Assembly (NCBI GenBank): GCA_041591635.1
Contig: JBFHRO010000180.1
Span: forward strand, 1-6,726
DNA: 6,726 nt
Reading direction: 5' to 3'
Source: JACKOD01 sp041591635
Lineage (GTDB): Bacteria; Pseudomonadota; Gammaproteobacteria; Pseudomonadales; Oleiphilaceae
The notes under the pieces were generated by a model. It worked only from the letters and a program-made list of their open reading frames with translations, did no database searches and was not told the DNA's origin. Shown here piece by piece: positions 1 through 5,091 of this stretch (positions are counted from its first letter, which is position 1; the number at the start of each line of letters is the position of its first letter). The position numbers were made by a program, and so were the translations under genes.

Positions 1-1857
1 GCGGTGGCTGATCTGGTTGAAGGCGTCAGCAAGTTAACCCAGATCGAGTTCAAGTCCAAAGCCGAGGCCCAGGCCGAAAATTTCCGCAAGATGACCCTGG
101 CAATGGCCAAGGACATTCGCGTGATTCTGGTAAAGCTCGCGGACCGGTTGCACAACATGCGCACGCTCGGGCCCCTGAATCATGAAAAACGCCGCCGGAT
201 CGCCAGTGAGACGCTCGAGATCTATGCCCCCATCGCCAATCGTCTGGGAATCAACAATGTTCGGGTAGAACTGGAAGACTTGGGGTTTGCCGCCCTGCAT
301 CCGATGCGGGCGAAATACATCCGCAAGGCCGTGGAAAAGCAGCGTGGCAGTCACCTTGGGGTGATTGAGGATATTAAAAACCGTATCAGTGAGCGTCTGG
401 CCCAGCGGGGAATCCAGGGGATCATTATCGGGCGTGAGAAGCACCTTTACAGCATCTATCAGAAGATGAAGGTCAAGCACAAGTCGTTTCATGAAATCAT
501 GGACGTCTACGCCTTTCGCGTGATCACGGACACCGAAGATAATTGTTACCGCATCCTTGGCGCGGTGCACAGCCTGTACAAACCCTTGCCGGGCCGGTTC
601 AGGGATTATATCGCCATGCCCAAGGCCAACGGCTATCAGTCGTTGCACACCACGCTTTTTGGCATGCACGTCAACATCGAAATCCAGATTCGCACCGAAG
701 AAATGGAGGCGTTGGCCAATAACGGGATTGCCGCGCACTGGCTCTACAAATCCCAGAGCCCGGACAGCACTACGGCCAATCAGGTGCGGGTCGATCGCTG
801 GGTTCGTGGTCTGATGGAGATGCGCGAACGTGCCGATGATTCCATGGAGTTCATTGAGCACGTCAAGATCGACCTGTTTCCCGATGAAATCTATGTGTTT
901 ACGCCCAAGGGCAAGATTCTCGAACTGCCGGCCGGCGCCACACCGATCGATTTTGCCTACACCATTCACACCGATATTGGCAATGCCTGCGTGGCGTGCC
1001 GCATCAACAAGAGTTTGTCGGCGCTGAGCACGCCGTTGCAAAGCGGGCAGACGGTTGAAATCATCACCACTCCGGGGGCTCGTCCAAGCCCGGCCTGGCT
1101 GAACTTTGTCAATACGGGCAAGGCCAAGAGCAGCATTCGGCATTATCTCAAGCAACAGCGCCGCAGTGAGTCGATCGAGCTTGGGCGGCGCCTGCTCAAA
1201 AAGGCCTTACTGGGGTTGGATCGCAAATTGTCGGACATTGCCGAAAATCGTATCGAGGCAGTCGTTCAATACAACCAGTTGGAATCGCTGGAGCAGTTGT
1301 TGCAGGAAATTGGACTGGGCAATCTGATGTCGCACCTGGTGGCGCGGCAACTGGTAGCCGAAGAGGCGCCGTCAAGTCCGATGGTGGGGGGCAGCCCGTC
1401 GGGAACAGCCCGATCAACACTCACCATCAGTGGTGCCGACGGATTGTTGCTGCGCTTTGCCCCCTGCTGTAAGCCTATTCCCGGCGATGCCATTGTGGGC
1501 ACCATGGATTCCGGGCATGGCATGGTGATTCATTCCGAGCGGTGTAACAAGGTGACGGTGCACATTGATGACAGCCACCGCTGGATTCATCTGAATTGGG
1601 CCAAGGATATCACCGATGAGTTTTCCGTCGAGCTGAGGGTCGAGCTGGCACGCCAGCGCGGTATCATTGCCGAGCTGGCAAATGCGGTCACCCAGGCCGA
1701 TGGCAATATCGAGAAAATCAGTGTTGAAGAGCAGGATGCACGCCACAGCCGGATCAATCTGATTGTGCATGTTCAGGGGCGCAAGCACCTTGCGCGCGTG
1801 ATGCGCCGCATTCGCACGATTCGCGCGGTAACGGGCATCTCGCGGGTTAAGCACTAG
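1..1857 (+). CDS. spoT: Bifunctional (p)ppGpp synthetase/hydrolase SpoT (5' end cut by window)
   Basis: Makes and degrades the alarmone (p)ppGpp in the cytoplasm, setting the stringent response. The reading frame is open at base 1 and ends in TAG, giving 618 visible residues; aligned by memory to E. coli SpoT (702 aa) about 90 are missing, including the HDxxED hydrolase motif. The GTG at 4 is an internal codon, not a start. In order: the end of the HD hydrolase domain with KLADRLHN (visible residues 45-52; Asp48 is the expected metal ligand, Asn52 also conserved); the synthetase domain with YSIYQKMK, RFRD (199-202), ANGYQSLHT and EIQIRT (227-232); a TGS domain (about 295-356, DEIYVFTP to GQTVEIIT); the CCKPIPGD zinc-finger-like region (Cys489, Cys490, His511, Cys515); and a C-terminal ACT domain (about 541-618). 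The RFRD motif and a one-residue deletion before EIQIRT are unusual. RelA is excluded because the RelA-type ExDD motif is absent and the HD-domain residues are retained. Confidence 0.97.
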   Translation, partial: AVADLVEGVSKLTQIEFKSKAEAQAENFRKMTLAMAKDIRVILVKLADRLHNMRTLGPLNHEKRRRIASETLEIYAPIANRLGINNVRVELEDLGFAALHPMRAKYIRKAVEKQRGSHLGVIEDIKNRISERLAQRGIQGIIIGREKHLYSIYQKMKVKHKSFHEIMDVYAFRVITDTEDNCYRILGAVHSLYKPLPGRFRDYIAMPKANGYQSLHTTLFGMHVNIEIQIRTEEMEALANNGIAAHWLYKSQSPDSTTANQVRVDRWVRGLMEMRERADDSMEFIEHVKIDLFPDEIYVFTPKGKILELPAGATPIDFAYTIHTDIGNACVACRINKSLSALSTPLQSGQTVEIITTPGARPSPAWLNFVNTGKAKSSIRHYLKQQRRSESIELGRRLLKKALLGLDRKLSDIAENRIEAVVQYNQLESLEQLLQEIGLGNLMSHLVARQLVAEEAPSSPMVGGSPSGTARSTLTISGADGLLLRFAPCCKPIPGDAIVGTMDSGHGMVIHSERCNKVTVHIDDSHRWIHLNWAKDITDEFSVELRVELARQRGIIAELANAVTQADGNIEKISVEEQDARHSRINLIVHVQGRKHLARVMRRIRTIRAVTGISRVKH

Positions 1858-1889
1858 GTTTCACCAGTATCCCTTTTACTATCCATCAT

Positions 1890-1894
1890 GAGGA
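1890..1894 (+). promoter_or_regulatory. Ribosome binding site of ridA
   Basis: GAGGA lies 7 bases before the ATG at 1902, a strong Shine-Dalgarno match that fixes the ridA start. The 44-base spoT-ridA gap contains no convincing terminator or promoter, so ridA is probably read from the spoT transcript. Confidence 0.75.
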
Positions 1895-1901
1895 CTTATC
1901 C

Positions 1902-2285
1902 ATGACCAACAAATCTGTCATTCACAGTGATGCAGCCCCCAAGGCGATTGGCACCTATTCGCAGGCGGTTAAGGTGGGCAATACCGTGTATCTTTCGGGA
2001 CAGATTGCGCTGGATCCGCAGAGTATGGAAATGGTGCAGCATGACATTGCAGCTGAAATCCGGCGGGTATTTGATAACTTGAAGGCCGTTTGCCAGGCTT
2101 CCGGTGGCGATTTGAAAGACATCGTAAAGCTGAACATCTTTCTGACTGACCTTGGCAACTTTGCTACGGTCAATGAAATCATGGCGACCTATTTTGAGCA
2201 GCCCTATCCCGCCCGCGCCGCGATTGGTGTGGCCTCGCTGCCCCGCGGTGCACGGGTGGAAATGGATGGCATTCTCGTGGTGTGA
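1902..2285 (+). CDS. ridA: RidA family 2-iminobutanoate/2-iminopropanoate deaminase
   Basis: Hydrolyses the reactive enamine/imine intermediates released by PLP enzymes such as threonine dehydratase to stable 2-keto acids, protecting other PLP enzymes from damage; it acts in the cytoplasm as a homotrimer. The 127-residue product has the normal length and all the family marks: GTYSQAVK (residues 17-24) with the active-site Tyr19, the YLSGQIALDP strand-turn (30-39), PYPAR with the imine-binding Arg105, and RVEMDGI with Glu120. Arg105 and Glu120 fall at the same numbers as in E. coli RidA. The start is supported by GAGGA 7 bases upstream. It follows spoT in the same direction, an arrangement I recall from Pseudomonas, and is probably in that operon. 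Its TGA is only 8 bases from the stop codon of the convergent rlmJ. Nothing in it looks defective. Confidence 0.96.
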   Translation: MTNKSVIHSDAAPKAIGTYSQAVKVGNTVYLSGQIALDPQSMEMVQHDIAAEIRRVFDNLKAVCQASGGDLKDIVKLNIFLTDLGNFATVNEIMATYFEQPYPARAAIGVASLPRGARVEMDGILVV

Positions 2286-2293
2286 TGGCCGGC

Positions 2294-3133
2294 TTATTCG
2301 GGAACGAGCCATTGCGTCAGATGAGCGCCGCTGCCCGGTGCGGTTTCCAGCAGTTCGACCAATTCCTTTTGAATCTTGTCGGCTTCCTGGCAGAGGCGCC
2401 AGGTCGGATTGATGATGAGCATTCCCGAGCCGTACATGCCCAGCGTGCCTGCCGGCTTTATGGTCAGCTCCAGACGCAGCAGTTTGCGCAGTCCTGTTTG
2501 TTCGAATTTGCTCAACATGGCGCTGTGATGGCCGGCCGGTAATATCGGGTACCAGATAAGCCAGGTTGCCGAGGGCCACTTGCGAGCGGCTGTGGCAACC
2601 TGCGCCGGCAGTGTGGCGTAATCCTGCTTGAGTTCGTAACTGGGATCGACAAGCACCAGCCCGCGCTTGATCGAGGGTGGCGTAAGGGCTTGCAGCCCCT
2701 CCCAGGCATCGCGCTGATGAATGGCGACACGCGGATCTCTCAGGTTGATTTGCAAGGCGTTGTGTTCGGCCGGATGAAGTTCAAGCAAGATGGCCTTGTC
2801 TTTATCGCGCAGGTAGTTGGCGATCAGTGCTGGCGAGCCCGGATAAAATGTCAGGTTGTCTCCGGGGTTGATCTCATCGACCAGGTTGCGGTAGCTGGTA
2901 AGTCGCTCTGACAAATCGTTGCGGGCCCAGAGCCGGCCGATACCATTGCTGAACTCTTCGGTTTTTTGCGCCTGGGCGGATTGCAAATCGTACAGACCCC
3001 GCCCCGCATGCGTATCCAGATAACATAAGGGCTTTTCTTTGAGCAGCAGATAATCAATGAGTTCGAGCAAGACCACGTGCTTGTGAACATCGGCAAAATT
3101 GCCGGCGTGAAATCCGTGCTGGTAGCTCAACAT
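2294..3133 (-). CDS. rlmJ: 23S rRNA (adenine-2030-N6)-methyltransferase RlmJ
   Basis: Methylates N6 of A2030 in 23S rRNA using S-adenosylmethionine, acting on the free rRNA during ribosome assembly. The 279-residue product is almost exactly the length of E. coli RlmJ (280). The N-terminus MLSYQHGFHAGNFADVHKH is nearly identical to the family signature and keeps Tyr4, His6 and Lys18, which also fixes the ATG at 3133. The SAM-binding motif I region is LDTHAGRGLYDL (39-50), YPGSP is at 97-101, and the protein ends in the family-typical QWLVPE. The catalytic motif IV reads DPSY (163-166) where E. coli has DPPY. The ATG overlaps the end of the upstream dehydrogenase gene by 7 bases (3127-3133), so translation is probably coupled. 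It converges on ridA with an 8-base gap and no visible terminator. Confidence 0.95.
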   Translation of the reverse strand: MLSYQHGFHAGNFADVHKHVVLLELIDYLLLKEKPLCYLDTHAGRGLYDLQSAQAQKTEEFSNGIGRLWARNDLSERLTSYRNLVDEINPGDNLTFYPGSPALIANYLRDKDKAILLELHPAEHNALQINLRDPRVAIHQRDAWEGLQALTPPSIKRGLVLVDPSYELKQDYATLPAQVATAARKWPSATWLIWYPILPAGHHSAMLSKFEQTGLRKLLRLELTIKPAGTLGMYGSGMLIINPTWRLCQEADKIQKELVELLETAPGSGAHLTQWLVPE

Positions 3134-4011
3134 AACTCAATCATCTTCTTGTATCCGGCCCGAAAGTCGGGGTAGTGAAACTGGTATCCGCTGGCAAGTA
3201 AGCGCTGGTTTGAACAGCGCTTGCTGCCGGCACGGCGGACGCTTTTGGAGTTCGTTTTGGGCAAGTCGATGGGCGGCCGGGTCTCACGCCCAAGCTGAGC
3301 CAGTACCCAGTTTTCGAGATCGCGCAAGCGTGCCGGTTGGCAGTCGCTTGCCAGATAGCAATTTTCCAATGTGGCGCCTGAAATGTCGAGTTGTATCAAG
3401 TGTTCCAGCACCCTGATGCAGTCGTCTTCGTGGATGCGATTGGTATAAGCATCGGGGTTGCTGCTGCGAACACCGGCTTTTATCTGCTCCAGCAGGCGCG
3501 TACGCTGCCCGCCATAAATACCGGAAAAGCGGACAACGGTGGCGGGTATTGGGCTGGTTTTGGCAAGGACTTCGGCTTCTAGCAAGCGCTTGCCCGAAAA
3601 CTGTTCCGGACAGGTGGGGCTGTCTTCATCCACCCATTCACCATCATTTTGGCCGTAAACGCTGGTGCTGGAAACGAAGAATAAGCGTTTGGGGTGCGCG
3701 CCCTGTGTTTGCAGGGTATGCAGTACTGTTTGCAGCCCCTGTACATAGGTGTGTTGATAGGCTTCATCGGTGAAGGTACCGGGGCTGACGCAATACACGA
3801 CATAATCGACAAGCTCGGGAATGGGCTGAGACCAGCTGGCGGGCAAGGCTATGTCACCGCTGATGGCCTGTATGCCATCCGGAAGATGTCCAGGGGTGCG
3901 TTTGAACACCCAGACTTCGTGATTTCGCGCCAGGCGCTGTGCGAGCGGCTGGCCGAGGCCACCTCCGCCGATCAGCAACATGCGTAGGCGAGAATTAGCT
4001 TGAATCTCCAT
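3127..4011 (-). CDS. YeeZ-like atypical short-chain dehydrogenase/reductase (NAD(P)-binding, substrate unknown)
   Basis: A probable NAD(P)-dependent oxidoreductase or epimerase-like protein; the substrate cannot be told from sequence. The 294-residue product has a Rossmann dinucleotide loop LLIGGGGLGQPLA (12-24), the SSTSVYG strand-turn (114-120), IHEDD (193-197) and a C-terminal GSKRC...GYQFHYPDF block (262-283). This pattern matches E. coli YeeZ. In the usual YxxxK active site the sequence is QFSGK (137-141): the lysine is present but the tyrosine is Gln, as expected for atypical SDRs. The ATG at 4011 is chosen because AGGGA lies 5 bases upstream; a TTG at 4074 would add 21 unlike residues, and an ATG at 3981 would trim to just before the Rossmann strand. 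It is the first gene of a two-gene unit with rlmJ, divergent from oxyR. It could equally be named NAD-dependent epimerase/dehydratase family protein. Confidence 0.85.
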   Translation of the reverse strand: MEIQANSRLRMLLIGGGGLGQPLAQRLARNHEVWVFKRTPGHLPDGIQAISGDIALPASWSQPIPELVDYVVYCVSPGTFTDEAYQHTYVQGLQTVLHTLQTQGAHPKRLFFVSSTSVYGQNDGEWVDEDSPTCPEQFSGKRLLEAEVLAKTSPIPATVVRFSGIYGGQRTRLLEQIKAGVRSSNPDAYTNRIHEDDCIRVLEHLIQLDISGATLENCYLASDCQPARLRDLENWVLAQLGRETRPPIDLPKTNSKSVRRAGSKRCSNQRLLASGYQFHYPDFRAGYKKMIELC

Positions 4012-4021
4012 TGCGATCCCT
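4012..4021 (-). promoter_or_regulatory. Ribosome binding site deciding the dehydrogenase start
   Basis: On the minus strand the ten bases before the ATG at 4011 contain AGGGA followed by a 5-base spacer. This supports starting at 4011 rather than at the TTG at 4074 or the ATG at 3981. Confidence 0.55.
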
Positions 4022-4060
4022 GTATCCGATCCGTATGCTGGCAAATCAATTGAATGTCGA

Positions 4061-4077
4061 TTTTTGATATGCAAAAA
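4061..4077. repeat. AT-rich inverted repeat in the oxyR leader
   Basis: TTTTTG (4061-4066) and CAAAAA (4072-4077) are perfect 6-base inverted arms around ATATG. The repeat ends 15 bases before the oxyR start codon. It contains the T-N11-A spacing typical of LysR-type sites and overlaps the 15-base OxyR-like half-site at 4067-4081, so it is a candidate operator. Such short AT-rich palindromes can also occur by chance. Confidence 0.45.
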
Positions 4078-4081
4078 CTAT
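4067..4081 (+). promoter_or_regulatory. Candidate OxyR half-site upstream of oxyR
   Basis: ATATGCAAAAACTAT matches 8 of the 10 fixed positions of the E. coli OxyR half-motif ATAGnTnnnAnCTAT. The partner half-site expected 22 bases to the left (4045-4059) matches only 5 of 10, so a full 37-base site is not present. Its position just before the oxyR start would suit autoregulation, which is known for OxyR in E. coli; here that is inference. Confidence 0.35.
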
Positions 4082-4092
4082 GGTGAGCCACT

Positions 4093-5091
4093 ATGACCCT
4101 GACTGAACTGCGTTATATTGTCACACTGGCCGAGGAAAAGCATTTCAGCCGCGCGGCGCAGAAGTGTTTCGTCAGCCAGCCTACCTTGAGCGTGGCGGTA
4201 AAAAAGCTTGAAGATGAGTTGGGGGTTGTGCTGTTTGAGCGCAGTCGCGGCCAGATAGTGGTGACCGATATCGGTGAGCGCTTTGTGCAGCAGGCCAACA
4301 AGGTGCTGGATCAGGCGGGCGTGCTCAGGGACATCGCGCTGGCGGGCAAAGACCAGCTGGGCGGCTCGTTGCGTGTCGGTGCCATTTACACGGTCGGGCC
4401 CTATCTGTTTCCGCATTTGATCGTGCAATTGCGTGAGATCGCGCCCCAAATGCCCTTGTATGTGGAAGAAAACTACACGGGCGTGTTGCGGGAAAAACTG
4501 CGACAGACCGAGCTGGATGTGATTGTGGTGGCGCTGCCATTCGATGAGCCCGATGTGGTCACCTTGCCCCTGTACGAGGAGCCCTTCGTAGTGTTGTTGC
4601 CGGCCGGGCACCCGCTGGCGCGCTTGCCGAAGGTGCCCGTTGATGCCTTGCTCAGTGACACCCTGTTGATGCTCGGCCCGGGGCACTGCTTTCGCGACCA
4701 GATCTTCGAGTCGTGTCCGGCCTTGCTTAAGGCGGTGGCCGAGGCAAAAGGTGACATGCCGCATCATGGGCTGATTACCGAGGGAAGCTCGCTGGAAACG
4801 ATCCGCCATATGGTGGCTTCCGGTTTGGGTATTTCGGTCTTGCCCATGTCGGCGGCGCATGTGGGCCAGTATCAGGAGGATGTTTTAGCGGTTCGGCCCT
4901 TTGCCGATGTGATCCCCAAGCGTACCATTGGTCTGGCATGGCGAGTCACCTATCCTCGCCCCCAGGCCATTGAAACCCTGGCGCGGGCTGCCTCTGTGTG
5001 CCGTCTGAGTACCGCAAAGGGCATTCAGCCCGTTGCGCTTCAAACCATTTTGTCTGCCAAAGAAGCGAACTTGACCCATGACGTCTCTTGA
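4093..5091 (+). CDS. oxyR: Hydrogen peroxide-sensing LysR-type regulator OxyR
   Basis: Transcription factor that senses H2O2 through a disulfide switch and controls catalases, peroxiredoxins and related defence genes. The 332-residue product has the LysR winged helix-turn-helix at residues 1-60 (HFSRAAQKCFVSQPTLSVAV and ELGVVLFER), then a linker helix and a two-lobed sensor domain. The diagnostic motif GHCFRDQIFESC places Cys199 and Cys208 at exactly the E. coli positions, with His198 and Arg201 beside the peroxidatic Cys199. Thr100 and Thr129 of the peroxide pocket are kept, but position 125, His in E. coli, is Glu. Cys25 is also shared. The tail after about residue 305 runs roughly 25 residues longer than E. 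coli OxyR. The start at 4093 is supported by GGTGAG (4082-4087) 5 bases upstream and by the family N-terminus (TLTELRYIVTLAEEKHF). It overlaps recG by 14 bases and is transcribed divergently from the dehydrogenase-rlmJ pair. Confidence 0.96.
   Translation: MTLTELRYIVTLAEEKHFSRAAQKCFVSQPTLSVAVKKLEDELGVVLFERSRGQIVVTDIGERFVQQANKVLDQAGVLRDIALAGKDQLGGSLRVGAIYTVGPYLFPHLIVQLREIAPQMPLYVEENYTGVLREKLRQTELDVIVVALPFDEPDVVTLPLYEEPFVVLLPAGHPLARLPKVPVDALLSDTLLMLGPGHCFRDQIFESCPALLKAVAEAKGDMPHHGLITEGSSLETIRHMVASGLGISVLPMSAAHVGQYQEDVLAVRPFADVIPKRTIGLAWRVTYPRPQAIETLARAASVCRLSTAKGIQPVALQTILSAKEANLTHDVS

Larger units (their letters stand above)
4012..4092. promoter_or_regulatory. Divergent promoter region between the dehydrogenase-rlmJ pair and oxyR
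   Basis: This 81-base gap must hold the promoters for both directions. For oxyR the best pair I see is TTGCGA (4011-4016), a 17-base spacer and TATGCT (4034-4039), each matching 4 of 6 consensus positions. For the minus strand the best pair is TCGACA (4060-4055), a 17-base spacer and CATACG (4037-4032), matching 5 and 3 of 6. If both are right, the two -10 boxes overlap and the promoters would compete. These assignments were made by eye and are weak. Confidence 0.4.

Noticed and set aside
4..6. GTG as a possible spoT start codon
   Set aside because: It falls inside a conserved stretch (VADLVEGVSKL, like VAELVEGVSKL of E. coli about 90 residues in), so the gene continues to the left of the window.
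34..1155. A 373-codon open frame on the minus strand opposite spoT
   Set aside because: The plus strand encodes unmistakable SpoT motifs over the same bases. The antisense product has no recognisable domain and is explained by GC-biased codon use.
2292..2311. A weak GGCT/AGCC stem near the ridA-rlmJ junction as a terminator
   Set aside because: Only four pairs with a long loop and no T-run on either strand.
2281..2536. A 13-base direct repeat, TGTGATGGCCGGC, at 2281-2293 and 2524-2536
   Set aside because: One such pair is not far from chance expectation in a window of this size and composition, and both copies lie at or within rlmJ without other repeat structure.
4072..4074. TTG start for the dehydrogenase, adding 21 N-terminal residues
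   Set aside because: The added residues lack similarity to the family, and the ATG at 4011 has AGGGA at a good distance. The longer form would also consume nearly all of the divergent control region.
4078..4860. A 260-codon open frame on the minus strand opposite oxyR
   Set aside because: It is fully covered by oxyR with its conserved motifs; the antisense translation is Gln/His/Arg-rich and resembles no family.
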